Assembly (NCBI GenBank): GCA_937968015.1
Contig: CALBSO010000067.1
Location: forward strand, 1-23,881
Direction of reading: 5' to 3'
Source of the DNA: an uncultured Thermomicrobia bacterium
GTDB taxonomy: Bacteria > Chloroflexota > Chloroflexia > Thermomicrobiales > JALYUS01
Length of the DNA stretch: 23,881 bases
The translations under genes and the position numbers were made by a program. The notes below the pieces were generated by a model. The model was not told where the DNA came from, did no database searches, and saw only the letters and a program-made list of their open reading frames with translations. Position 1 is the stretch's first letter, and each line of letters starts with the position of its first letter. Positions 1-7,995 of the stretch are shown in pieces.

Positions 1-48
1 CTTGCATACGTCAGGCTTGCAATCGTCTAAGTTCGATTGGCTGCCTAC

Positions 49-1494
49 TTAGGCCACAGTCCCATGGGAGATCGGTTGCCGATCTTCGGATGTCATCTCC
101 CGGCTCACCTCGACTCGGGGGCTTACTGCCGAGAGAGATTCCTCTGTCGTGCCGGTTCTCGGTCGCATAAAAGGCGCTTCGACCAGTTTATAGGAGAGCG
201 TGCCAAAGAGGAAACTGAGCGGCAGGACGATCAGCAGCAAGAACTTGAACTTCGAGGCGGCAGGCCAGTGGGCGATGATGGGATAATCCAGGACGAGCGT
301 AATCACGAGCACATGCCACAGGTACATGCCGTAACTCACCTGCCCCATGATCCGCATGAAGAGATTCGCGAAGGGGAACTGGCCGACCTGCCCGGCCAGA
401 GCAGTTGCCAGGATCAGGACAGCGACACTCCCCGCCACCGCCTCGCGCCCGAAGTACCAGTAGGCTGACGCCGCGATCTTGCCGTCGTGCGCCCGCAAGC
501 TAGCGGTCCATGCCATCAGGGCCACGAATGTGATTATCGAGGCGACTTGCGCCAGGGAGACGCTCGCGCGAAACCAGCGCGCGCGGATCAGCGCTGATTG
601 GTCGCGCAGCCGGAGGAAGAGATATGCTGCCGCCATACCGAAGGCGAAGTGGGCGGCATAGGTCGGCAGGAGGTTCGCCATCAGGTCCTGGATGTGATCG
701 CGCGCCGCGGTGTTCTTGTGCCTGGTCAGCGCAATACCGAAGAGTTGCGTCGAAAGGCCATCAATGTTGAACCGGACCCATGCCCAGCCAATCGCGATGA
801 GCACGGCGATGCACGCATTGCGTACCGCCTTCCCGACACTCCCGGAAAAGAAGCGGTAGACAAAGGGCAGGAGCAGGTAGAAAGAGACCTCAAAGGTCAA
901 GGTCCATATCACTCCATTGATGCCGAAACCGGGCTGAGCGCGCCAGCCGATCAATCCGCCCAGTCCGCGCATGACGATCGCCTGCTGAAAAGATAAATGG
1001 GTGAGAATGGCGAAGAAGCCACTCCAGGAATAGACGGCGGACGTCGCGATATGGCTCGGCGTGAAGAAGACGATCAGGAAAAAGAGCATGAAATAGTATG
1101 CGGGCACGATACGGCGGATACGCCGGACGTAATAGCGCTTCAGCGCGGGTGGGGGTGCGCCGCGAAGGTGTGCCGCGCCCCATGGAAGAAAGAGCACGAA
1201 TCCGCTCAAGACAAAGAAGATATCCACGCCGAAAAGTCCGGCGCCGAGCGTCTGATACCCGATGATACGGTACGCGCCCGAGACGATGACACAGTGATAG
1301 ACTATGATCTGCAACGCCGCAAACCCGCGGATACCGTCGAGCGCGGGGAGTCGCTGCCGTGTGGAAACGGCTTCGCCGTCGAGATCGTAAAACGCCGCGA
1401 CGCGATCACGCATGCGAGAGAGATAATGCGTGAGTCCGCGATGCAGCCGCCCACTATCGGTGGTCCGCGGCGCCGTCACTGATATCGTGGACAA
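49..1494 (-). CDS. Membrane acyltransferase, acyltransferase-3 family
   Basis: Integral membrane O-acyltransferase-like protein of 481 residues, of the family that acylates sugars, peptidoglycan or exported glycolipids (OafA/NodX type). The hallmark Arg-x10-His pair is visible near residues 56 and 67 in LDGIRGFAALQIIVYH, followed by FFVLSGFVLFLPW and the basic loop RRIRRIVPAYY. About ten hydrophobic segments run to residue 440, then a polar tail. The start is TTG at 1494, chosen because GAGG lies 8 bases upstream of it; an ATG at 1413 (residue 28) has no ribosome site and would still keep the whole domain. The gene stands alone on the minus strand and diverges from the GNAT gene. The substrate cannot be read from the sequence. 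Family assignment is firm. Confidence 0.88.
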   Translation of the reverse strand: MSTISVTAPRTTDSGRLHRGLTHYLSRMRDRVAAFYDLDGEAVSTRQRLPALDGIRGFAALQIIVYHCVIVSGAYRIIGYQTLGAGLFGVDIFFVLSGFVLFLPWGAAHLRGAPPPALKRYYVRRIRRIVPAYYFMLFFLIVFFTPSHIATSAVYSWSGFFAILTHLSFQQAIVMRGLGGLIGWRAQPGFGINGVIWTLTFEVSFYLLLPFVYRFFSGSVGKAVRNACIAVLIAIGWAWVRFNIDGLSTQLFGIALTRHKNTAARDHIQDLMANLLPTYAAHFAFGMAAAYLFLRLRDQSALIRARWFRASVSLAQVASIITFVALMAWTASLRAHDGKIAASAYWYFGREAVAGSVAVLILATALAGQVGQFPFANLFMRIMGQVSYGMYLWHVLVITLVLDYPIIAHWPAASKFKFLLLIVLPLSFLFGTLSYKLVEAPFMRPRTGTTEESLSAVSPRVEVSREMTSEDRQPISHGTVA

Positions 1495-1656
1495 AAACGA
1501 CCGCCTCGCTCTGATCTACACATGTCCACTGGTGCGTATCAAGGTTGCCAAAGATTAGCGATGCGGACACCATCTGTCAATGCCCACTCAGCTCTGCGCG
1601 GGCTGATACGACACGCCGACGATCGGCTTCACATCCGCAGGGAAGGAGTGACCGAC

Positions 1657-2403
1657 GTGCCCATTGATCTCCGGTCCATCGTGCGCGCTCCGTTGCTCAT
1701 CCCCTCGCCACTCCAGCGGTATCGCCCTGAACCGGGGCGTCACGCCATCCACGACGGCCTCGTCCTCACGGCGAGCGGTGGCCAAGGTCCCGATTTCAAC
1801 GCCGCGATCGCGCTCGGCCCCCTGCCGCCGGAACAGGTCTTCGCGCTGGCGGAGGCGTTCTTCGACACCATCGGCTATGCCATCATCGTTGAGGCGGACT
1901 CCGCACAGCCGGTGGAAGACGCGATCCGGGCGCGGGGCTGGCACCTGGAGGAGGAGGAACCGGCGCTCGCCCTCGCGCCGATCCCCGCCCCTCCTCCACC
2001 GCCGCCCGGCCTGACACTCCGGCTCGTGACGACCGACGCGGAGTTGGCGGACTTCATGGCCGTTTCCCAGACAGGCAGCCGTTGGATCCCCTCGCTCGAT
2101 GCCGCCCTGGACCCGGCGGTCGCGCTCTTCGTCGGCTACGACGAGGGAACGCCGGTTGCCACGTCGCGGATCGCCCGCCATGGCGATGTGGGGGACATCA
2201 ATGGTATCGTGACCGCGCCCGCACAGCGCCGACGAGGCTTCGGGACCGCGATGACCTGGGTAGCCATCGCGGAAGGTGCGCGGCGTGGCTGCATGGCGAT
2301 GACGCTCACCGCAACGGAGATGGGGTATCCCGTCTATCTGCGCATGGGGTTCGTGCCGGTCTGCATCTACCGGACGTATCTGCCGCCGACGGCCAGGGGA
2401 TGA
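1657..2403 (+). CDS. GNAT-family N-acetyltransferase
   Basis: Cytoplasmic acetyl-CoA-dependent N-acetyltransferase of 248 residues. The C-terminal half holds the GNAT core: the acetyl-CoA loop QRRRGFG at about residues 190-196, then a strand and helix ending in YPVYLRMGFVPVCIYRTYLP, the usual last beta-strands of the fold. The N-terminal half is a separate domain joined by a Pro-rich linker (PIPAPPPPPPG, about residues 109-119); it may be a degenerate second GNAT domain. The start is GTG at 1657, set by GGAAGGAG at 1641-1648; the longer open frame from 1522 has no such site. It lies 61 bases before the amidohydrolase pair on the same strand and could be co-transcribed. Substrate unknown. Confidence 0.82.
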   Translation: MPIDLRSIVRAPLLIPSPLQRYRPEPGRHAIHDGLVLTASGGQGPDFNAAIALGPLPPEQVFALAEAFFDTIGYAIIVEADSAQPVEDAIRARGWHLEEEEPALALAPIPAPPPPPPGLTLRLVTTDAELADFMAVSQTGSRWIPSLDAALDPAVALFVGYDEGTPVATSRIARHGDVGDINGIVTAPAQRRRGFGTAMTWVAIAEGARRGCMAMTLTATEMGYPVYLRMGFVPVCIYRTYLPPTARG

Positions 2404-2464
2404 GGTTGACCCCACCCGGTCGGAGGCGTAGAGTAGATCTCCTACGGAGCGGAGGAGGGCGCGC

Positions 2465-3556
2465 ATGCGGACACGACAGGACGGAACGAGCGTGGCGCCC
2501 GGGTCTGCCGCGACCGCGCTGATTGACTGCGATGTCCATAGCACGGTGCCGCGCGTCGAGGCGCTTTTCCCCTACCTTCCACCGCATTGGATCGAGCACG
2601 TCAATCAGTCGGTCTTCAAGGGCGCGGGTACGACGTACTATCCGCCCCGCGCGCCCATCACCGCCCGGCCGGGCAGCATCCCGCCCGATGGCCCGGCCGG
2701 TTCGAGCCTCGATCTCTTGCGCGAACAGGTCCTCGACCCGCTCGGCGTGGAGATCGCGGTCGTCAATTGCCTGTACGCGATTGACAGTCTGCACAATCCC
2801 GAGGCGGCGGTTGCCTTCGCTCGCGCGGTCAATGACTGGCAGATCGCGGAGTGGCTGGAGCGAGATACCCGTCTGCGTGCCTCGATTGTCGTACCGTCCC
2901 AACTGCCGGAACTGGCGGCACAGGAGATCGCGCGCGTCGGCGATCATCCCGGCTTCGTCCAGGTGCTCCTGCCGGTGCGCTCGCAGCACCCCTACGGCAG
3001 CCGCCTCTTCCGCCCGATGTGGGAGGCGATTGCGGAGCATCATCTCGTCGCCGGCATCCATTTCGGCGGCGCACCGGGCAACCCGCCCTTCCCCTCCGGC
3101 TGGCCGTCATACTACTTCGAGGAATACGCCGGGATGGCGCAAGTTTTCCAGTCGCAGTTGGCGAGCATCATCAGCGAGGGGGTGTTCGACCTCTTCCCCA
3201 CGGCGCGCATTGCCCTGCTGGAGAGCGGCTTTACGTGGCTGCCCGCCTTCATGTGGCGCTTCGATAAGGAGTGGCGCAACCTGCGCCGCCTCGTCCCCTG
3301 GGTGAAGCGCGCGCCGTCCGAATATATCCGCGAATATGTCCGCCTGACAATCCAACCGCTCGATGCGCCGGCCGAGTGGCGGGATATGGAGCGAACTATC
3401 GAGCAGATCGGCGGCGACCACATGCTGCTGTTCGCGACCGACTACCCGCACCTGCACACACATGATCCACTCGATACGCTGCTGCCCCACCTGCCCGATG
3501 CGCTGGCACAGAGAATCCGCTCCGAGAATGCCCGCGAACTCTATGGTCTGGTGTAG
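2465..3556 (+). CDS. Amidohydrolase-2 family metal-dependent hydrolase/decarboxylase (first of a tandem pair)
   Basis: Predicted TIM-barrel metalloenzyme of 363 residues in the amidohydrolase-2 (ACMSD/gamma-resorcylate decarboxylase-like) family. Members hydrolyse or decarboxylate aromatic acids and related small molecules. Visible metal-site candidates are Asp23 and His25 in IDCDVHS (the family's N-terminal H/D-x-H position), His199 in VAGIHFGG and Asp326 in LFATDYPH. The start is ATG 2465, preceded by GGAGGAG at 2451-2457. It is followed after 23 bases by a paralog of exactly the same length, so the two look like a duplicated pair, perhaps a hetero-oligomer or two steps of one pathway. The Rieske gene downstream fits aromatic or heterocyclic catabolism, but that is inference. 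No substrate can be named. Confidence 0.86.
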   Translation: MRTRQDGTSVAPGSAATALIDCDVHSTVPRVEALFPYLPPHWIEHVNQSVFKGAGTTYYPPRAPITARPGSIPPDGPAGSSLDLLREQVLDPLGVEIAVVNCLYAIDSLHNPEAAVAFARAVNDWQIAEWLERDTRLRASIVVPSQLPELAAQEIARVGDHPGFVQVLLPVRSQHPYGSRLFRPMWEAIAEHHLVAGIHFGGAPGNPPFPSGWPSYYFEEYAGMAQVFQSQLASIISEGVFDLFPTARIALLESGFTWLPAFMWRFDKEWRNLRRLVPWVKRAPSEYIREYVRLTIQPLDAPAEWRDMERTIEQIGGDHMLLFATDYPHLHTHDPLDTLLPHLPDALAQRIRSENARELYGLV

Positions 3557-3579
3557 GCTTATTCAGGAGGAATTGCCCA

Positions 3580-4671
3580 ATGGCGACCACACTCGAACGT
3601 ACGACGCGGCAAGCGCGGACGAAACCGGCGATCATTGACTGCGACATCCACAACGAACTCGACTCGGAGCGCGATCTCTACCCCTTCCTGTCCGATCGCT
3701 GGCGCACCCACCTAATGACCTACGGAATGCATGGCCCATCAGGGGCAATCTATCCGCGCTTCACGAACCGGCGCGCCGATGCCTTCCCACCTTCCGGACG
3801 CGAGGCTGGCTCAGAATGCGCCTTCACCTCGGTGCAGTTGCTCGACGAGTGGAATATCGCCTGCGGCATCCTCAATCCGCTGACTGGCGCGGGATCGCAA
3901 CTCAACCCAGAGTTCGACGCCGCATTAGCGACCGCCGTCAATGATTGGCAGGTCGCGGAGTGGCTCGACAAGGAGCCGCGCCTGCGCGCCTCGATTATCC
4001 TGCCATTCGAGCACGCCGACCTCGCCGTCGCGGAGATCGAACGCCGCGCCCGCGATCCGCGCTTCGTCCAGGTGCAGTTCACGGGTCGCCCGCGCGAGCC
4101 GATGGGCCGCCGCAAGTACTGGCCGATCTACGAAGCGTGCGCCACGCATGGCCTCGCCGTGATGTCCCACGCCTTCGGATCGGGCGGGCAGCCGATCACC
4201 GGCTGCGGCTGGCCGTCGTTCTACATCGAAGACCACGTCGGGCCATCCCAATCCATGCAGGCGAATCTGATTAGTCTCGTCGTCGAGGGCGTCTTTGAGC
4301 GCTTCCCAACCTTGCGGGTCGTCTCGGCGGAAAACGGCTTCGCCTGGGTGCCGTCGCTGATGTGGCGGCTGGACAACACCTTCGATTTGCTGCGCGACGA
4401 GACGCCGCACCTCACGCGCCGCCCCTCCGAGTACATCCGCGACCATGTGTGGTTCTGCACCCAGCCCGTCGAGGAACCGCACCGCCCGGAGGACTTGCGG
4501 TGGCTGATGGAGCAGGTCGGCATAGACCATTTGATCTTCGCGAGCGATTACGCCCACTGGGACTGGGACGCGCCCGACACGGCGATCCCCGCGCGCCTCG
4601 GGGACGACGTGCGCCGGAAAATCTACTACGACAACGCCCTCGCCCTCTACGGCGACCGGCTCATGGGATAA
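3580..4671 (+). CDS. Amidohydrolase-2 family metal-dependent hydrolase/decarboxylase (second of a tandem pair)
   Basis: Paralog of the preceding gene, also 363 residues. It shares the phrases NDWQ[IV]AEWL, RLRAS and PSEYIR at matching places. Metal-site candidates are Asp22 and His24 in IDCDIHN, His197 in VMSHAFGSGG and Asp323 in IFASDYAHWDWD. The start ATG has a near-ideal AGGAGG at 3565-3570. The active-site tail DYAHWDWD differs from DYPHLHTHD of the first copy, so the two may act on different substrates or only one may be fully active. The stop is followed directly by a hairpin repeat and then the Rieske gene. Family call is firm; reaction unknown. Confidence 0.86.
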   Translation: MATTLERTTRQARTKPAIIDCDIHNELDSERDLYPFLSDRWRTHLMTYGMHGPSGAIYPRFTNRRADAFPPSGREAGSECAFTSVQLLDEWNIACGILNPLTGAGSQLNPEFDAALATAVNDWQVAEWLDKEPRLRASIILPFEHADLAVAEIERRARDPRFVQVQFTGRPREPMGRRKYWPIYEACATHGLAVMSHAFGSGGQPITGCGWPSFYIEDHVGPSQSMQANLISLVVEGVFERFPTLRVVSAENGFAWVPSLMWRLDNTFDLLRDETPHLTRRPSEYIRDHVWFCTQPVEEPHRPEDLRWLMEQVGIDHLIFASDYAHWDWDAPDTAIPARLGDDVRRKIYYDNALALYGDRLMG

Positions 4672-4674
4672 ACG

Positions 4675-4760
4675 AACCACAGAGACACAGAGGAAAACAA
4701 CGAAGGGGGAATAAACTACTCCTTCTCCTCCTCTTTTCTCACTCTGTATTTTCTATGGTT
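4675..4760. repeat. AT-rich imperfect inverted repeat with the CACAGAGACACAGAG motif
   Basis: Between the second amidohydrolase and the Rieske gene lies an 86-base low-GC segment. Its left arm begins AACCACAGAGACACAGAGG (4675). The right arm, ending ACTCTGTATTTTCTATGGTT at 4760, is its imperfect reverse complement, with a pyrimidine-rich loop between. The phrase recurs, from general knowledge, in intergenic DNA of many unrelated bacteria, where it gives spurious protein fragments. Here it could fold as an RNA hairpin that trims or attenuates the transcript. It is not a clean terminator because the right arm is followed by AAAGGGGG, the Rieske ribosome site, rather than a U-run. Confidence 0.6.
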
Positions 4761-4774
4761 TAAAGGGGGTTGGC

Positions 4775-5221
4775 GTGGCGCGGCATGTGGTGGGGCGGGT
4801 GGAGGAGATTCCACCGGGCGGGCGGAAGATCATCACGGTCGCCGGGCGCTCCATCGGCATCTTCAATGTACATGGCGAGTTCTTCGCCCTGCGCAATCGC
4901 TGCCCGCATCAGGGCGGGCCTTTGTGCGAGGGGTTGCTCTGGGGGATGTTGCACGCGCGGGTTCCGGGCGAACTGGAGTACACCCGCGCGGGCGAGATCC
5001 TCACTTGTGCCTGGCATGGCTGGGAGTTCGACATCCGCACCGGGCAGTCCTGGTGCGATCCGGAGCGCCTGCGCGTGCGCCGTTACGATGTCCATGTCGA
5101 GCCAGGCGATACCCTCGCCGCCGACACACCCGTGCCCGGCAAGGTGCCGGGGCCGTACATCGCCGAGACGTATCCGGTGGTGGCGGAAGGGCAGTATCTC
5201 GTCATCGAAGTCACCTCCTGA
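4775..5221 (+). CDS. Small Rieske 2Fe-2S protein
   Basis: Single-domain Rieske iron-sulfur protein of 148 residues, an electron carrier of the kind used by aromatic-ring oxygenases or as an oxidase subunit. Both cluster-binding motifs are present: CPH at residues 43-45 (RNRCPHQGGPLCEG) and CxxH at residues 78-81 (TCAWHGWEFD). The pair of Cys and pair of His needed for the cluster are complete. The insertion between the motifs (about residues 52-76) is longer than in minimal Rieske ferredoxins. The start is GTG at 4775 with AGGGGG at 4764-4769. No TAT signal or membrane segment is seen, so it should be cytoplasmic. Linkage to the amidohydrolase pair suggests shared catabolism; no oxygenase catalytic subunit is in view. 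Confidence 0.88.
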   Translation: MARHVVGRVEEIPPGGRKIITVAGRSIGIFNVHGEFFALRNRCPHQGGPLCEGLLWGMLHARVPGELEYTRAGEILTCAWHGWEFDIRTGQSWCDPERLRVRRYDVHVEPGDTLAADTPVPGKVPGPYIAETYPVVAEGQYLVIEVTS

Positions 5222-5296
5222 GCGGATCCATACCGGCATTACCCCTTCTCTATCCCACCCGAATGATGTATGCCTATTTCCGCGCATATACCCGCA

Positions 5297-5324
5297 GGGA
5301 ACCGCCGCGCCGCCCGCGTTGTAT
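5297..5324 (+). promoter_or_regulatory. Candidate ECF-sigma promoter of the sigma/anti-sigma operon
   Basis: GGGAACCG (5297-5304) and GCGTTGTAT (5316-5324) are separated by 11 bases. GGAAC and CGTT are classic ECF -35 and -10 elements, although the spacing is a few bases shorter than in most described ECF promoters. The same two boxes with the same 11-base gap occur at 10245-10272, upstream of the beta-propeller gene. Transcription would start near 5330, close to or at the GTG start, implying a leaderless or nearly leaderless sigma-factor message. Confidence 0.65.
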
Positions 5325-5329
5325 AGGGG

Positions 5330-5938
5330 GTGAGAGAACGCTCCGTGGAGGGCCGACCACTGGAGGAACGAGCGCGGATCGAACGAGCGCAAGGGGGTGA
5401 CGCGGGCGCGTACGAGACACTCGTACGGCAGTATCAGGATGTGGCCTTTCGCACGGCGTATCTCATCACCGGCACGGCAGCGGAAGCGGAGGATGCGGCG
5501 CAGGAAGCATTCGTCAAGGCGTGGTACGCCCTCGGCCGCTTCCGGCCCAACGCGCCCTTCCGCCCCTGGCTCTTGCGGATCGTCGCCAACGAGGCGCGCA
5601 ATCGGCGCACGGCGGCGGGGCGGCGCGTCAATCTGGCGTTGCGCGCACGGGAGCGCGACCCCGACGGCGATGCGGCCCCATCGCCCGAGGCGGTCGCGCT
5701 CCGTGCCGAGCAGCGGGCGATGCTGCTGCGTGCGATCAACCGGCTGCGCGTGGATGACCGGCTCGTCATCGGCTACCGCTACTTCTTCGATCTCTCCGAG
5801 GCAGAGATGGCAACCGCACTCGATTGCGCGCGAGGCACCATCAAGTCCCGCCTTTCCCGCGCGCTCGGCCGCCTGCGCGATGTGCTGCGCGCTGAGGACC
5901 TGACCGATGACGATCTGAGGGGGTTGGAGAATGGCTGA
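5330..5938 (+). CDS. ECF-type RNA polymerase sigma factor
   Basis: Sigma-70 family factor with only regions 2 and 4, typical of extracytoplasmic-function sigma factors. Region 2 spans about residues 25-95, including AYLITGTAAEAEDAAQEAF and FRPWLLRIVANEARNRR. Region 4 spans about 128-190, with the helix-turn-helix DLSEAEMATALDCARGTIKS. It overlaps the next gene, its presumed inhibitor, by 8 bases. The GTG at 5330 coincides with the predicted transcript start; GTG 5345 is the alternative start (197 residues), and neither has a strong ribosome site. It probably activates its own promoter and that of the beta-propeller gene at 10314, because both carry the same ECF-like motif. The inducing signal is unknown. 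Confidence 0.92.
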   Translation: MRERSVEGRPLEERARIERAQGGDAGAYETLVRQYQDVAFRTAYLITGTAAEAEDAAQEAFVKAWYALGRFRPNAPFRPWLLRIVANEARNRRTAAGRRVNLALRARERDPDGDAAPSPEAVALRAEQRAMLLRAINRLRVDDRLVIGYRYFFDLSEAEMATALDCARGTIKSRLSRALGRLRDVLRAEDLTDDDLRGLENG

Positions 5939-6878
5939 ACGACGGCAGCAATTCACCGATCCCGTGCTGGAACGAGCGCTCCGGGCAGTCGGCACAGAGG
6001 TCGCCTACCCACCGACCCCGGAGGTTGCTTCCACCGTTCGGCGGCGGATCGCGGCACAACCGATCCGCCCACGCCCGTGGTGGCTGCCCTCCCCTGCCGC
6101 GCGACGGCGGCTCACCTTCGCGCTCGCCCTCCTGCTCGTCATCGCGCTCGCCCTCGGCGCGTTCCCGCCGGTGCGGAAGGGCATCGCGCGGCGACTCGGT
6201 CTCGCAAATGTGGAGATCATCAATGTCACCGCCGTGCCGTCGCCCACGCCACTCCCGACCGCGACCTCAACGGAGACATCCGCCGCATCGGCCATCGCAA
6301 CCGCGACGCCGGCCACCCCGACTGGGACCGCACCAACAATGACCGCGACACCGACGCCGGATACCCTGGGGCTGGGCGCGCGGACGACACTCGCGGACGC
6401 GCAAGTCCGCGTCGCATTCACGGTCCGCGCGCCGGGGCTGCCGGACTTCAGTACGCCGGATGAGGTCTACATCGGCCAGCCGCCACCGGGCGGCAGGGTG
6501 TCGCTCCTCTATCGTGTCCGATCCGGTCTGCCCGGAATCGCCGGTACCGAAATCGGCCTGCTCCTGCAGGAGTTCCGCGGCGGGATTGACGCGGGATACT
6601 TTGGCAAAGGCATCCCGCCCGGCTCGCGGGTCGAACCCGTGACGATCAATGGCGCGCAGGGCTACTGGATCGAAGGCGGCCTGCGCTTCTTCGTCTACCG
6701 GGATGCGAACGGCGTCACACAGACCGAGAATACCCGCGTCGCGGGCAATACCCTCCTCTGGGAGCAAGGCGGCGTTGTCTACCGCCTCGAATCATCGCTG
6801 CCCAAAGATGCGGCGATACGCATCGCGGAACGTGACTATGCACTTGACGCAGCAAGGCGGGCAATGCTATGTTTGTAG
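5931..6878 (+). CDS. Anti-sigma-factor-like single-pass membrane protein, 3' end replaced by a transposon insertion
   Basis: Presumed anti-sigma factor of 315 residues. The cytoplasmic N-terminus (1-60) would bind the sigma factor; a single membrane segment lies at about 61-78 (FALALLLVIALALGAF). An outer Thr/Ser/Pro/Ala-rich stalk (about 105-147) leads to a C-terminal sensor domain of the DUF4367-like type (about 150-300, with GAQGYWIEGG and LLWEQGG). It starts inside the sigma gene, so the pair is translationally coupled. The native gene is interrupted after ...RIAE by a mobile element at 6831. Translation now runs into the element's terminal repeat and adds about 15 foreign residues (RDYALDAARRAMLCL) before a stop. 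The original ending, Ser-Val-Arg-stop, lies at 10174-10185. Function is probably little changed, but the native terminator has been separated. Confidence 0.82.
   Translation: MAERRQQFTDPVLERALRAVGTEVAYPPTPEVASTVRRRIAAQPIRPRPWWLPSPAARRRLTFALALLLVIALALGAFPPVRKGIARRLGLANVEIINVTAVPSPTPLPTATSTETSAASAIATATPATPTGTAPTMTATPTPDTLGLGARTTLADAQVRVAFTVRAPGLPDFSTPDEVYIGQPPPGGRVSLLYRVRSGLPGIAGTEIGLLLQEFRGGIDAGYFGKGIPPGSRVEPVTINGAQGYWIEGGLRFFVYRDANGVTQTENTRVAGNTLLWEQGGVVYRLESSLPKDAAIRIAERDYALDAARRAMLCL
6823..6830 (+). repeat. Target-site duplication, left copy
   Basis: TCGCGGAA directly abuts the left terminal repeat and is repeated exactly at 10166-10173 beyond the right terminal repeat. Eight bases is the duplication length known for IS1595-family transposition. 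The absence of mismatches suggests a fairly recent insertion. Confidence 0.93.
6831..6848 (+). repeat. Left terminal inverted repeat of the transposon
   Basis: CGTGACTATGCACTTGAC reads inward and matches 18 of 18 bases of the right end in inverted orientation. Similarity continues weakly inside, with AGCA at positions 21-24 of both ends. It contains TTGAC, which doubles as a -35 box. Confidence 0.93.
6844..6873 (+). promoter_or_regulatory. Left-end promoter for the cargo protease
   Basis: TTGACG (6844-6849) overlaps the terminal repeat; an 18-base spacer leads to TATGTT (6868-6873). Transcription would begin near 6880, about 55 bases before the protease ATG at 6935. It mirrors the right-end promoter but is a weaker match to consensus. 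Confidence 0.5.
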
Positions 6879-6934
6879 ATACGAGGCTTGCTGGTAAGCC
6901 CCGGTGGTATGCTGTACCTCCGGAGGACTATAAC

Positions 6935-7942
6935 ATGCGCGTACCCGATGAAGTGCGAGATTGCGTCGTTTTTCTCGGTATCCAAGTGACACGAGACGGC
7001 GGGCGCGCCGATTTTGTGTGGGGAGGTTCCGCTTTCTTCATTTCGGTTCCTTCCGAGACGGAACCCCAAAAGAGGGGGTATATCTATCTCGTGACCGCGA
7101 AGCATGTCATTGACGAGATAGGCGACCGAGAGATATTTGTGCGCATCAATCAGCGGCAAGGGGGCGCGGCCATCGCATCTCTCCGTGGAGCGCGATGGCA
7201 TTTCCACGAGACTGAAGCGACAACGGTTGACGTTGCCGTACTCCCCATCGCACCGTCGCCGGAACAGTTTGCCTACAAAGTCATCGGCACCGATTCTTTC
7301 TTGACGGATACCGTCATTCAGACGATGGGCATCGGTGTCGGAGATGAAGCATTCATGACGGGCCTGTTCGCCCACATGAGCGGCAAGGAGCAAAACATAC
7401 CGATCGTCCGCATGGGCAATGTGGCGATGATGCCGAACGACACCGTTCCGACTGAGGAATATGGGGATATTGAAGCATATCTCATCGAGGCGCGCTCGAT
7501 TGGCGGACTGAGCGGGTCTCCGGTGTTCGTGCGAGAATCATCCCATATGCATGTTCCGGCCTCAAACACTCCATTCTTCCTGATGGGGTTGATGCACGGT
7601 CACTGGAAAGTGCCAGCGGGGGATGTGAATCCGTCACCTTTACTCGACTCCGCGATTTCGGGCAAGAACGAAACGATCAACATGGGAATCGCCATTGTCG
7701 TTCCCGCGAGAAAGATCATGGAGGTATTGAATGTGACCGAGTTGCGCGACCATCGGGCGAAACAGGACGAAATGGCGAGTCGTCAAAATCTCCCCGTGAT
7801 GGATAGTGCCATACCGGAAGAGAGCGGGCACAAACCCCCGGCCAAGCCGGTTAGTCTCTACCCGATGAGCGAGGAAGAGGCGTTGCAGCGGTTGTTACGT
7901 GTGCCGCCACCGGAGAAGGGCGGAAGAGGTCAAGAGAAATAG
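6935..7942 (+). CDS. Trypsin-like serine protease (transposon cargo)
   Basis: Predicted chymotrypsin-fold serine protease of 335 residues. The likely triad is His57 in LVTAKHV, Asp99 in TVDVAVLP and Ser193 in GGLSGSPVF, in the correct order and spacing. There is no signal peptide or membrane segment, so it should act inside the cell, unlike DegP-type proteases, and no PDZ domain is visible. A charged C-terminal tail (about 275-335) includes a Pro-rich end. The start is ATG 6935, with GGAGGA at 6922-6927; an in-frame ATG at 6869 lies in the promoter and is unlikely. It is the first cargo gene of the transposon. Stand-alone trypsin-like proteases occur in several phage-defence systems, so a conditional killing or sensing role is possible, but this is inference. 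Confidence 0.8.
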   Translation: MRVPDEVRDCVVFLGIQVTRDGGRADFVWGGSAFFISVPSETEPQKRGYIYLVTAKHVIDEIGDREIFVRINQRQGGAAIASLRGARWHFHETEATTVDVAVLPIAPSPEQFAYKVIGTDSFLTDTVIQTMGIGVGDEAFMTGLFAHMSGKEQNIPIVRMGNVAMMPNDTVPTEEYGDIEAYLIEARSIGGLSGSPVFVRESSHMHVPASNTPFFLMGLMHGHWKVPAGDVNPSPLLDSAISGKNETINMGIAIVVPARKIMEVLNVTELRDHRAKQDEMASRQNLPVMDSAIPEESGHKPPAKPVSLYPMSEEEALQRLLRVPPPEKGGRGQEK

Positions 7943-7995
7943 ATGTTGTATGTGAGATTATTATCATACATATGTCCACACATGAGCCGAGGTAC

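Noticed and set aside
1522..1656. Upstream extension of the GNAT gene to ATG 1522
   Set aside because: The added 45 residues do not resemble the family and have no ribosome site, while GTG 1657 has GGAAGGAG at the right distance.
7947..7970. Inverted repeat TGTATG...CATACA after the protease gene
   Set aside because: Only 6 bp of pairing with a 12-base AT-rich loop and no U-run; too weak to call a terminator or operator.
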